Assembly: GCA_038230695.1 (NCBI GenBank)
Contig: JBBRMT010000162.1
Coordinates: 1 to 10,978, forward strand
DNA length: 10,978 nucleotides
Direction: 5' to 3'
DNA from: QHBQ01 sp038230695
Lineage (GTDB): Bacteria > Chloroflexota > Chloroflexia > QHBQ01
Both the position numbers and the translations under genes were made by a program. The notes under the pieces are model-generated. The model was not told the origin of the DNA and did no database searches. It saw nothing but the letters and a program-made list of their open reading frames with translations. Shown piece after piece: positions 1 to 5,792 of this stretch (its first letter is position 1; each line of letters begins with the position of its first letter).

Positions 1-123
1 GAGGGCCGCGCCCCCCGTGGCGGCGTGCCGCAGACCCCCTGGGGCAAGGTTGCCCTGGGCGCACGCACCCGCAACAACAAGCGCACCGATGCTATGATCG
101 TACGTAGCCGCCATAAGAAGTAA
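1..123 (+). CDS. rplB: 50S ribosomal protein L2, C-terminal fragment
   Basis: The window opens inside this gene; the frame is open from base 1 to a TAA stop at 121-123, giving the last 40 residues. They include a TPWGK motif followed by a basic tail ending RSRHKK, which is the conserved C-terminal end of bacterial L2. L2 is a large-subunit rRNA-binding protein near the peptidyl transferase centre. The next gene is rpsS, the usual order in S10 operons, which supports the call. The gene's start and most of its body lie outside the window, so nothing can be said about its full length. Confidence 0.93.
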   Translation, partial: EGRAPRGGVPQTPWGKVALGARTRNNKRTDAMIVRSRHKK

Positions 124-165
124 GCAAACCCCCTCCCCCTTTGGGGGAGGCTGGGTGGGGGAGTC
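124..165. repeat. GC-rich hairpin repeat, copy 1 (after rplB)
   Basis: An 8-bp perfect stem CCTCCCCC (132-139) / GGGGGAGG (143-150) with a TTT loop, followed by CTGGGTGGGGG. It begins with GCAAACCCC directly after the rplB stop. A second copy with the same GCAAACCCC head and a similar stem lies after rplE at 4257-4296. There is no T-tract, so an intrinsic terminator is not supported. It reads as a dispersed intergenic repeat that could also act as an RNA-stability or attenuation hairpin. Confidence 0.75.
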
Positions 166-206
166 GGTCAAACTCGCCCTAGCGGAATAATCAGGGAGGT
201 AAGCAT

Positions 207-488
207 TTGAGCAGGTCAACCAAGAAGGGGCCGTTTATTCAAGAGCGGCTGCTGCACCGCATCGAGGAACTGAACCGCACCAACACCAAGAAGGTGCTGA
301 AGACCTGGTCGCGGGCATCCACCATCTTCCCGCAGATGGTTGGTCACACTATCGGGGTGTACGACGGCAAGAAGCACGTGCCGGTGTACGTCACCGAGAA
401 CATGGTCGGCCATAAGCTGGGTGAGTTTTCGCCCACTCGTCACTTCCGCGGCCACGCGCACGCCGAACGTTCAACCCGCGTCAAGTAA
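207..488 (+). CDS. rpsS: 30S ribosomal protein S19
   Basis: A 93-residue protein, the normal length for S19, which sits in the head of the small subunit, binds 16S rRNA and partners S13. It begins MSRSTKKGPF and has the family signature GHKLGEFSPTRHFRGH near the C-terminus (residues about 69-84). The start is TTG at 207, chosen because a strong SD, AGGGAGGT (193-200), sits 6 bases upstream and the resulting N-terminus matches the family exactly. It lies between rplB and rplV; the rplV start is 14 bases downstream of its stop. The gap before it holds a GC-rich hairpin repeat, which is unusual for this tightly packed part of the operon. Confidence 0.97.
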   Translation: MSRSTKKGPFIQERLLHRIEELNRTNTKKVLKTWSRASTIFPQMVGHTIGVYDGKKHVPVYVTENMVGHKLGEFSPTRHFRGHAHAERSTRVK

Positions 489-502
489 TCAAGGAGTCAT
501 AC

Positions 503-844
503 ATGAAGGTCAGAGCCGTATCCAAGTTTGTCCGCAGCTCACCGCAGAAGGTGGGGCTGGTGGTGGACGTGGTGCGCGGCAAGCCGGTGCAGGAGGCGTT
601 GGATATCCTCCAGTTCCTGCCCAAGCACGCCGCCCGCGACGTTCGCTCCTGTCTTGCCAGCGCGGTTGCCAATGCGGAGAATAATTATCAGCTTGACCCC
701 GCCGACCTCTTTGTTAGCGAAATCTTCGCCAACAAAGGGCCGACCATCAAGCGTTACATGGCCCGCGCCAAGGGTCGAGGCGACCAAATCTTGAAGCGGA
801 TGAGCCACATTACCGTTGTTGTTGAGGATAGGGAGGGGGTCTAG
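503..844 (+). CDS. rplV: 50S ribosomal protein L22
   Basis: A 113-residue protein of the usual L22 length. L22 binds 23S rRNA and its beta-hairpin lines the peptide exit tunnel. The N-terminal segment has the family SSPQKVGLVVDVVRGK pattern (residues about 12-27). Near the end is RAKGRGDQILKRMSHITV, the conserved hairpin-tip and final beta-strand region. The start is ATG at 503, with SD AAGGAG (491-496) 6 bases upstream. The TAG stop is followed after a single base by the TTG start of rpsC, so the two genes are probably translationally coupled. The SD for rpsC lies inside the last codons of this gene. Confidence 0.97.
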   Translation: MKVRAVSKFVRSSPQKVGLVVDVVRGKPVQEALDILQFLPKHAARDVRSCLASAVANAENNYQLDPADLFVSEIFANKGPTIKRYMARAKGRGDQILKRMSHITVVVEDREGV

Positions 845-845
845 T

Positions 846-1544
846 TTGGGACGAAAGGTAAATCCGATCGGTTTTCGCCTCGGCATCACCACCGAACATA
901 TGTCACGCTGGTTTGCCGACCGCAACTATACCGAGTTGCTGCATGAGGACATTCGCCTGCGTAAAATGGTGTTGACCCGCCTCGCCAACGCTTCGATTAG
1001 CCGCGTCGAGATCCAGCGCAGCGCCAACCAGGTTGATGTCACCCTGTTCACCGCCAAGCCGGGCATCGTAATCGGCAAGGGCGGCCAGGCGGTGGATGTG
1101 CTACGTAAGGAGCTTGAGCAGGTGTCGGGCAAGAAGGTGCGCCTGAACATCAGCGAAATCCGCCAGCCGGAACTCGATGCCTACCTGGTAGCCGAGAGCG
1201 TGGGCGACCAGATATCCAAGCGTATCAGCTACAAGCGAGCAATGAAGCAGGCCGTAACTCGCGCAATGCGCCTGGGCGCGAAGGGTATCCGCGTCAAGGT
1301 CAGCGGGCGGCTAGGCGGCGCAGAAATTGCCCGCATCGCCCAGGACAAAGATGGCCGCGTGCCGCTGCATACCCTGCGGGCCAACATTGACTATGCCGTA
1401 TTCCACGCTGGCACCACCTATGGCCGCATTGGGGTCAAGGTTTGGATCTACAAGGGCGACATTCTGCCCGCGAAGAAGGAAGCCGCCCCCACTGTCACCC
1501 CCACCGAACTGCTTGAACCAGCGGCAGCGGAGCAAGGAGCTTAA
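846..1544 (+). CDS. rpsC: 30S ribosomal protein S3
   Basis: A 232-residue protein of the small-subunit head, at the mRNA entry site. The start is TTG at 846, giving MGRKVNPIGFRLGI, which matches the family's nearly invariant start. The reading frame extends further upstream, to 816, but that would overlap rplV and add residues foreign to the family. SD GGGAGGGGG (831-839) sits just upstream. A type-2 KH domain contains the GKGG loop at residues 77-80. The S3 C-domain signature RLGGAEIAR is near residue 154, followed by GRVPLHTLRANIDYA. The last about 25 residues are an Ala/Pro/Glu tail of low complexity. rplP follows 2 bases after the stop. Confidence 0.97.
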   Translation: MGRKVNPIGFRLGITTEHMSRWFADRNYTELLHEDIRLRKMVLTRLANASISRVEIQRSANQVDVTLFTAKPGIVIGKGGQAVDVLRKELEQVSGKKVRLNISEIRQPELDAYLVAESVGDQISKRISYKRAMKQAVTRAMRLGAKGIRVKVSGRLGGAEIARIAQDKDGRVPLHTLRANIDYAVFHAGTTYGRIGVKVWIYKGDILPAKKEAAPTVTPTELLEPAAAEQGA

Positions 1545-1546
1545 CC

Positions 1547-2125
1547 ATGTTGATGCCCAAGCGAACCAAGCATCGCAAGACACACCGGGGAGAGTCACGC
1601 GGCCATGCCCATACCGGCAACTACGTCGCATTCGGCGAGTTTGGCCTGGTCGCCCTCGATACCATCTGGCTCGATAGCCGCCAGATCGAAGCGGCCCGCC
1701 GCACCATCACTGGCTACACCAAGCGCGGCGGCAAGGTCTGGATCCGTATCTTTCCCGACAAGCCAATGACCGCCAAGCCCGCCGAGACACGTATGGGTTC
1801 AGGCAAGGGCGCACCCGACCACTGGGTAAGCGTAGTCAAGATTGGCCGCGTGCTATTCGAGATTGCGGGCGTGAAGGAAGAGGAGGCCCGCGAGGCATTG
1901 CGCCTGGCCGGTCACAAGCTGCCAATACGCACCAAGATCGTCTCTCGCGCCGAGTCTGGCAATGATGTCCCGTTCGACGAGCGCTTCATGGGCAGCAAGA
2001 AGCGTCAGGAAATCAACGCCTTCCATGATGCCCAGGCTGAGTCCGACGAAGCCGCCGCACATGAGGCCGCTGCGCCGCACGCTGATGCTTCCGCCGAGGA
2101 TGGCGAAGGCAAGGCCGAGGCATAA
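1547..2125 (+). CDS. rplP: 50S ribosomal protein L16 with acidic C-terminal extension
   Basis: L16 helps organise the A-site and the 5S rRNA region of the large subunit. The start is ATG at 1547, giving MLMPKRTKHRKTHRG, with SD AAGGAG (1534-1539) 7 bases upstream. The signature KPAETRMGSGKG lies at residues 77-88. The usual family end, HKLPIRTKIVSR, is at residues about 123-134, but this protein continues to 192 residues. That is roughly 55-58 more than typical L16 proteins of about 137-145. The extra tail is rich in Ala, Glu and Asp (for example EAAAPHADASAEDGEGKAEA), so it is probably disordered and acidic. Codon style does not change, so this is an extension rather than a frameshift. rpmC follows 13 bases later. 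Confidence 0.96.
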   Translation: MLMPKRTKHRKTHRGESRGHAHTGNYVAFGEFGLVALDTIWLDSRQIEAARRTITGYTKRGGKVWIRIFPDKPMTAKPAETRMGSGKGAPDHWVSVVKIGRVLFEIAGVKEEEAREALRLAGHKLPIRTKIVSRAESGNDVPFDERFMGSKKRQEINAFHDAQAESDEAAAHEAAAPHADASAEDGEGKAEA

Positions 2126-2138
2126 GAGGAGTATGACC

Positions 2139-2387
2139 ATGACCGCAGAAGAAATCAGGCTAATGAGTGTGGGCGAGATTCAGCAGCACGTAGAGGATGC
2201 GCGGCAGGAGTTGTTCAACCTGCGCTTCCAGACTGCTACCCGCAAGCTGAAGAATCACGCCCGCATCAGTGAGGTCAGGCACGACATCGCCCGCATGAAG
2301 ACGGTGCTACGCGAAATCGAACTGGCCGCCATCTACGCGCCGGACACGCTGGAGGAGCAAACCCTGCCAGTTTCGGCCCTGAAGTAA
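2139..2387 (+). CDS. rpmC: 50S ribosomal protein L29
   Basis: An 82-residue L29, a two-helix protein near the exit-tunnel opening, where it helps dock signal recognition particle and trigger factor in well-studied bacteria. The core MTAEEIRLMS...ELFNLRFQ...ISEVRHDIARMKTVLRE is typical. Two ATG codons compete: 2133 and 2139. SD GAGGAG (2126-2131) is only 1 base from the first but 7 bases from the second, so 2139 is preferred. The reading frame is open far upstream inside rplP, but that part is not L29. About 16 residues after the second helix extend beyond the usual 65-residue family length. rpsQ starts 10 bases downstream. Confidence 0.93.
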   Translation: MTAEEIRLMSVGEIQQHVEDARQELFNLRFQTATRKLKNHARISEVRHDIARMKTVLREIELAAIYAPDTLEEQTLPVSALK

Positions 2388-2397
2388 GGAGTATTTA

Positions 2398-2790
2398 ATG
2401 GCAGACCAAACAATTACCGCTACGCCCGCTGATGTTACCGACGCAAGCGGCAGTGTGACCGAGGCGACTGTCGGCACGGGGACTAGCGAAGCCGCTGCCG
2501 CCGTACCTGCCAGCCACCACGCAGTGGCTCAGGAGCGCGAGAGCGGCAAGGTCAAGGTTGGGCGGGTGGTGAGCAACAAGATGAATAAAACCATCGTAGT
2601 TGCCGTCGAACACCTGAAGAAGCATCGCATCTACAAGAAGACGATGCGCCTGACTCGCAAGTTCAAGGCGCACGACGAGCGCAACGAGGCCCAGATTGGT
2701 GACATCGTGCGTATCGAGGAGAGCCGCCCGATCAGCAAGGAAAAGACCTGGAAGCTGACCGCCATCATTCAAAAGGCCAACGAAGCATAG
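2398..2790 (+). CDS. rpsQ: 30S ribosomal protein S17 with N-terminal extension
   Basis: S17 is a primary 16S rRNA binder in the body of the small subunit. The conserved OB-fold core starts near residue 51 (KVKVGRVVSNKMNKT) and carries the signature GDIVRIEESRPISKEKTW at residues 101-118. Ahead of it are about 50 extra residues rich in Ala, Thr, Ser and Val, making 130 residues against roughly 80-90 for the family. The start at ATG 2398 is supported by SD AAGGAG (2386-2391), which overlaps the rpmC stop. An in-frame GTG at 2524 would give a near-normal length (88 residues) but has no SD. The long form is therefore favoured, with some doubt. A 76-base gap with heptamer repeats follows. Confidence 0.92.
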   Translation: MADQTITATPADVTDASGSVTEATVGTGTSEAAAAVPASHHAVAQERESGKVKVGRVVSNKMNKTIVVAVEHLKKHRIYKKTMRLTRKFKAHDERNEAQIGDIVRIEESRPISKEKTWKLTAIIQKANEA

Positions 2791-2793
2791 CCA

Positions 2794-2851
2794 GGGCGAT
2801 TGCAACCCGCCCCTACAACGTCGAATCTACATTCTTCAATCTACAATCTGT
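2794..2851. repeat. Heptamer array and small hairpin in the rpsQ-rplN gap
   Basis: A short hairpin GGGCG (2794-2798) / CGCCC (2808-2812) is followed by four tandem 7-base units at 2824-2851: AATCTAC, ATTCTTC, AATCTAC and AATCTGT. The same heptamer style, with unit ATTCTAC, occurs before secY, and related units occur before rpsH, adk and map. The array ends one base before the SD of rplN. I see no promoter or terminator here. Confidence 0.7.
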
Positions 2852-2866
2852 GAAAGAGGTACAGCC

Positions 2867-3238
2867 GTGATTCAGCAACAAACCAGGCTGCGCGTTGCCG
2901 ACAACACCGGCGCGAAGGTGATTATGTGCATTCGGGTGCTTGGCGGTAGCCACAGACGCTACGGCACCGTTGGCGACATCATCATCGCGGCAGTGAAGCA
3001 GGCCACTCCTGGCGGCGCGGTGAAGAAGGGCGAAGTAGTTCGCGCCGTTATCGTGCGCGTCTCCACCGTGTATGGCCGCCCCGACGGTAGCCATATCCGC
3101 TTCGATGAGAACGCCGCCGTCATCCTCCAGCCGAATACCGACAACCCGCGTGGCACCCGCATCTTTGGCCCGGTCGCCCGCGAACTGCGCGACAAGGCGT
3201 TTATGAAGATTATCTCACTTGCGCCGGAGGTGCTTTAA
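2867..3238 (+). CDS. rplN: 50S ribosomal protein L14
   Basis: A 123-residue protein, normal for L14, which lies on the subunit interface of the large subunit and forms part of an intersubunit bridge. The N-terminus MIQQQTRLRVADNTGAK and the later FGPVARELRDKAFMKIISLAPEVL end (residues about 100-123) are family hallmarks. The start is GTG at 2867, with SD AAAGAGGT (2853-2860) 6 bases upstream. Its TAA stop overlaps the ATG of rplX by one base (TAATG at 3236-3240), a classic coupling arrangement. The rplX SD GGAGGTG (3226-3232) lies within its last codons. Confidence 0.97.
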   Translation: MIQQQTRLRVADNTGAKVIMCIRVLGGSHRRYGTVGDIIIAAVKQATPGGAVKKGEVVRAVIVRVSTVYGRPDGSHIRFDENAAVILQPNTDNPRGTRIFGPVARELRDKAFMKIISLAPEVL

Positions 3239-3603
3239 TGAAGATACATCGGAACGATACCGTGGTGATCATCTCCGGTAAGGATGCCTCGGCGGCGCGG
3301 CGGGCAGGCAAGTCTCTACCCCAGGGTCTCGTCAAGCAGGTATTCCCCAAGACCAACAAGGTAGTAGTCGAAGGCTTGAATATCGTCAAGCGCCATCGTC
3401 GCCAGGGAATGCGTGGCGCACGGCAGGCCGGTATCATCGAACTGGAAGCGCCGATTGACGTTTCCAATGTAATGATTGTCTGCGGCAAGTGTGGCAAGCC
3501 CACCCGTATCGCCGCCATGTTCCTCGCTGATGGCACCAAGGCACGCCAGTGCCGCCACTGCCAGGAGGTACTTGAGGATCGCAGTCGCCAACGGCAGCAG
3601 TAG
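3238..3603 (+). CDS. rplX: 50S ribosomal protein L24, zinc-ribbon form with expanded KOW loop
   Basis: L24 is an early assembly initiator of the large subunit, located near the tunnel exit. The KOW domain begins KIHRNDTVVIISGKD. The GKD...LVKQVFPKTNKVVVEG stretch has about 8 residues more than the usual GKDKGK-G-V spacing (residues about 16-27, SAARRAGKSLPQ). At the C-terminus, VCGKCGKPTR and QCRHCQE give two CxxC pairs (C82, C85, C105, C108), the zinc-binding form of the family. The total of 121 residues is longer than the common 100-105 because of the loop and a Gln/Arg-rich end. It overlaps rplN by one base. The 107-base gap that follows (3604-3710) shows no repeat or clear structure except the rplE SD. 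Confidence 0.96.
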   Translation: MKIHRNDTVVIISGKDASAARRAGKSLPQGLVKQVFPKTNKVVVEGLNIVKRHRRQGMRGARQAGIIELEAPIDVSNVMIVCGKCGKPTRIAAMFLADGTKARQCRHCQEVLEDRSRQRQQ

Positions 3604-3710
3604 ACGCAGAGCGCAAGGCTTGGCCCTGATGCTACGTCACTGTCAACGGCGTGTTGCTCCCCCACCTGCTCAGGTTCGGGATAGCCACGCTAAAGGAGAA
3701 TTACAATACT

Positions 3711-4253
3711 ATGACCGCACGAATGATTGACAAGTATAAGAACGAAGTAACGCCAGCCCTGTTCAAGGAGTTTGGCTATACCAGCGTAATGCAGGTGCCG
3801 CGTCTCAGCAAGGTAGTGGTCAACATCGGCATCGGCGAAGCGGTGCAGAACGGTAAGGCGATTGATGCGGCTGTTGGCGACCTGACCTTGATTGTGGGGC
3901 AGAAGCCGATGGTCATCCGCGCCCGCAAGTCCATCGCCAGCTTCAAGCTGCGCGAGGGGATGCCGATCGGCGCGATGGTTACGCTGCGTGGTGAGCGGAT
4001 GTATGAGTTCCTCGACCGCCTGATCAACGCCGCCTTGCCCCGCCTGCGCGACTTTAATGGGGTTTCGCCCAAAGCCTTCGACGGGCGCGGCAACTACACC
4101 CTCGGCCTCAAGGAACAACTTATCTTCCCGGAGATCGAGTACGACAAGATTGACAAGCTGCGCGGCATGGAGATCAGCATCGTGACCACCGCCCGCAACG
4201 ACGAAGAGGGCCGCCGCCTGCTGCAAATGCTCGGTATGCCCTTCCGCCGCTAG
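3711..4253 (+). CDS. rplE: 50S ribosomal protein L5
   Basis: L5 binds 5S rRNA in the central protuberance and contacts the P-site tRNA. The start chosen is ATG at 3711, giving 180 residues, as is normal for L5. SD AAAGGAG (3692-3698) lies 12 bases upstream, a rather long spacing. The same frame is open back to 3651, but that would add 20 residues foreign to the family. Conserved blocks include VPRLSKVVVNIGIGEA (residues about 29-44), GQKPMVIRARKSIASFKLR (63-81) and DFNGVSPKAFDGRGNYTLG (114-132). It is followed by a GC-rich hairpin repeat and then rpsN. Confidence 0.96.
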   Translation: MTARMIDKYKNEVTPALFKEFGYTSVMQVPRLSKVVVNIGIGEAVQNGKAIDAAVGDLTLIVGQKPMVIRARKSIASFKLREGMPIGAMVTLRGERMYEFLDRLINAALPRLRDFNGVSPKAFDGRGNYTLGLKEQLIFPEIEYDKIDKLRGMEISIVTTARNDEEGRRLLQMLGMPFRR

Positions 4254-4256
4254 TCC

Positions 4257-4296
4257 GCAAACCCCTTCCCCACTGGGGGAGGCCAGGAGGGGGTCC
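4257..4296. repeat. GC-rich hairpin repeat, copy 2 (after rplE)
   Basis: Begins GCAAACCCC like copy 1, then has a stem CCTTCCCC (4264-4271) / GGGGGAGG (4275-4282) with an ACT loop. This is 8 pairs including one T-G, and CCAGGAGGGGGTCC follows. It starts 3 bases after the rplE stop. The clear similarity to the copy after rplB indicates a dispersed repeat family rather than a chance hairpin. Confidence 0.75.
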
Positions 4297-4338
4297 GAAA
4301 CATTCCCTCACACCGGATAAGGGTTTATAAGGAGAACC

Positions 4339-4524
4339 ATGGCAAAAACATCCATGATCGTCAAGCAGCAGCGCACCCCCAAGTTCAAGGTGCGCGGGTA
4401 CAACCGTTGCAAGGTTTGCGGACGACCCCGCGCTTATATGCGGAAGTTCGGCCTGTGCCGCATCTGCTTCCGCGAAATGGCCTCCCAGGGTAAGCTGCCT
4501 GGTGTCGTCAAGTCTAGCTGGTAA
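4339..4524 (+). CDS. rpsN: 30S ribosomal protein S14, zinc type
   Basis: A 61-residue S14 of the short, zinc-binding class, located in the head of the small subunit. Cysteines C24 and C27 (CKVC) and C40 and C43 (CRIC) form the zinc knuckle. The end, MASQGKLPGVVKSSW, is the family terminus. The start is ATG at 4339, with SD AAGGAG (4329-4334) 4 bases upstream. Its position between rplE and rpsH is canonical. Organisms using this class often depend on zinc for ribosome assembly; whether a zinc-free paralogue exists elsewhere cannot be seen here. A 158-base gap with a composite repeat element follows. Confidence 0.97.
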   Translation: MAKTSMIVKQQRTPKFKVRGYNRCKVCGRPRAYMRKFGLCRICFREMASQGKLPGVVKSSW

Positions 4525-4528
4525 TCGC

Positions 4529-4657
4529 GATTTTGGATTGCCGATTTTGGATTTGGATAAGGGCTGCATCAGCCCCCTACCCTTCGCTACGAAGGGCGGA
4601 TGATTAACCCAAAGGCGCATCCGCTACTCCAAAATCCAAAGTGCAAAATCCAAGATC
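4529..4657. repeat. Composite inverted heptamer element with three hairpins (rpsN-rpsH gap)
   Basis: The left arm has four 7-base units (GATTTTG, GATTGCC, GATTTTG, GATTTGG; 4529-4556). The right arm has four units in inverse orientation (CAAAATC, CAAAGTG, CAAAATC, CAAGATC; 4630-4657). GATTTTG is the exact reverse complement of CAAAATC. The core between them holds three hairpins: GGGCTG/CAGCCC (4561-4566/4570-4575), CCCTTCG/CGAAGGG (4580-4586/4590-4596) and CGGATG/CATCCG (4597-4602/4618-4623). No coding capacity is visible. It resembles a tiny inverted-repeat element, but no target-site duplication was identified. It ends 7 bases before the rpsH SD. Confidence 0.75.
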
Positions 4658-4682
4658 TTAATAAGAAGGAGATTCGGGTACA

Positions 4683-5081
4683 ATGAACATGACCGACCCG
4701 ATTGCAGATATGCTCACCCGCATCCGCAACGCTGGTATGGCCCGCCACCAGAGCGTGCTGATTCCTGCGTCTAAGATGAAGGAAAACATCGCCCGCATCC
4801 TCAAGTCTGAGGGTTACGTTCTCGACTACGACCTGCCTCAGGATGCCGAGCAGAAGACGATCCGCGTCTGGCTCAAGTACGGCAGCGATAAGAAATCGGT
4901 ATTCAGCGGCCTACGCCGCGTCAGCAAGCCTGGCCTGCGCGTATACACCAAGCATAAGGATATTCCCATCGTCCTCGGCGGCCTCGGCGTAGCCATCCTC
5001 AGCACCCCGCAAGGGCTGATGACCGGCCATGATGCCTGGCGCAAGCACCTCGGTGGTGAAGTGCTTTGCTACATCTGGTAA
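4683..5081 (+). CDS. rpsH: 30S ribosomal protein S8
   Basis: A 132-residue S8, the usual length, a primary binder of the 16S rRNA central domain and the translational repressor of the spc operon in Escherichia coli. The N-terminus MNMTDPIADMLTRIRNA and the C-terminal GVAILSTPQGLMT plus GGEVLCYIW are family signatures. The start is ATG at 4683; SD GAAGGAG (4665-4671) is 11 bases upstream, and a second ATG at 4689 would be 17 bases away. Whether it autoregulates here is unknown; I did not recognise an E. coli-like S8 operator. The gap before it is filled with a structured repeat. rplF starts 11 bases after the stop. Confidence 0.97.
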   Translation: MNMTDPIADMLTRIRNAGMARHQSVLIPASKMKENIARILKSEGYVLDYDLPQDAEQKTIRVWLKYGSDKKSVFSGLRRVSKPGLRVYTKHKDIPIVLGGLGVAILSTPQGLMTGHDAWRKHLGGEVLCYIW

Positions 5082-5092
5082 GGAGAGAAACA

Positions 5093-5647
5093 ATGTCTCG
5101 TATCGGACGCAAACCCATCGCCCTACCCACCGGGGTCACGATTTCACTCGGCGATGAAAATCACGTCACGGTCAAAGGGCCGAAGGGGACGCTGACGCGC
5201 ACCTTCAACCCCGATATGCGGATCGCTCAGGAAGACGGCCAACTGACCGTCACTCGCCCCAGCGAAAGCCCGCTGCATCGCTCGTTGCATGGCCTGACCC
5301 GCAGCCTGCTCAACAACATGATTATCGGCGTGACCAGTGGCTATCGCCGCACGTTGGAAATCACTGGCGTAGGCTACCGCGCCGTCAAGATGGGCAACAA
5401 CCTGATGGTGCTGGTTGGCTTCAGCCATCCGGTACAGGTCGAGCCGCCGGACGGCATCACCTTTGCGATGGAGACCCCTACCCGTATTGCCATCGAGGGG
5501 ATTGACAAGGAAGCGGTTGGCGAAATTGCCGCCAAGCTGCGCGGCATCCGCCCCCCCGAACCCTACAAGGGCAAGGGCATCTCCTACACTGGCGAACGCA
5601 TCCGCCGCAAGGCTGGCAAGGCTGGCAAGGCTGGCGGCAAGAAGTAG
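5093..5647 (+). CDS. rplF: 50S ribosomal protein L6
   Basis: A 184-residue L6, which lies near the L7/L12 stalk base and the factor-binding site. The start is ATG at 5093 (MSRIGRKPIALPTG), with SD AAGGAG (5080-5085) 7 bases upstream and overlapping the rpsH stop. The upstream in-frame extension to 5066 lies inside rpsH and is rejected. The family signature PEPYKGKGISY is near residue 157. The C-terminus is a short Lys/Ala/Gly tail encoded by three exact copies of the 9-base unit AAGGCTGGC (5609-5635), a likely site of length variation between strains. A 145-base repeat-bearing gap separates it from rplR. Confidence 0.97.
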   Translation: MSRIGRKPIALPTGVTISLGDENHVTVKGPKGTLTRTFNPDMRIAQEDGQLTVTRPSESPLHRSLHGLTRSLLNNMIIGVTSGYRRTLEITGVGYRAVKMGNNLMVLVGFSHPVQVEPPDGITFAMETPTRIAIEGIDKEAVGEIAAKLRGIRPPEPYKGKGISYTGERIRRKAGKAGKAGGKK

Positions 5648-5653
5648 GCGCGA

Positions 5654-5717
5654 ATCCCCTCCCCTTTAGGGGATGGGGGGCTAGTCGCACCGCACGCTCC
5701 ACCCCCAGCCCCTCCCA
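5654..5717. repeat. GC-rich hairpin repeat, copy 3 (after rplF)
   Basis: A perfect 7-bp stem ATCCCCT (5654-5660) / AGGGGAT (5668-5674) with a 7-base loop, then a run of G. After that, in the opposite orientation, comes the 19-base block CCACCCCCAGCCCCTCCCA at 5699-5717. That block recurs without mismatch after secY at 9404-9422. A second small hairpin, AGGCGC/GCGCCT with an ACA loop, lies just downstream (5735-5749). No T-tract follows, so termination is not supported. Confidence 0.72.
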
Positions 5718-5760
5718 GTGGAGATGAGTAGAGGAGGCGCACAGCGCCTACCTGCACGGA

Positions 5761-5766
5761 TATAAT
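5761..5766 (+). promoter_or_regulatory. Possible -10 element upstream of rplR
   Basis: An exact TATAAT lies 26 bases upstream of the rplR ATG, in the only long gap before this gene. No convincing -35 box is seen 16-18 bases upstream (CGCACA region) and there is no extended TG motif. The box sits inside a near-palindrome, GCACG...CGTGC (5754-5771). It could be an internal promoter for the rplR-rpsE-rpmD-rplO part, or chance. Confidence 0.22.
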
Positions 5767-5792
5767 CGTGCGAAGAAAGGTTTATCGCAGAG

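Noticed and set aside
816..845. Upstream extension of rpsC
   Set aside because: It would overlap rplV and add residues absent from S3; the TTG at 846 gives the conserved MGRKVNPIGFRLG start with a good SD.
1962..2138. Upstream extension of rpmC
   Set aside because: Lies inside the rplP extension in another frame, has no SD and no L29 similarity.
2824..2851. Heptamer arrays as a CRISPR array
   Set aside because: Units are 7 bases with no spacers; this is simple tandem repetition, and there are no cas genes.
3651..3710. Upstream extension of rplE
   Set aside because: Adds 20 residues not found in L5 and has no SD, whereas AAAGGAG precedes the ATG at 3711.
3604..3710. Regulatory element or small gene in the rplX-rplE gap
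   Set aside because: No repeat, convincing stem, promoter or coding potential was seen beyond the rplE SD.
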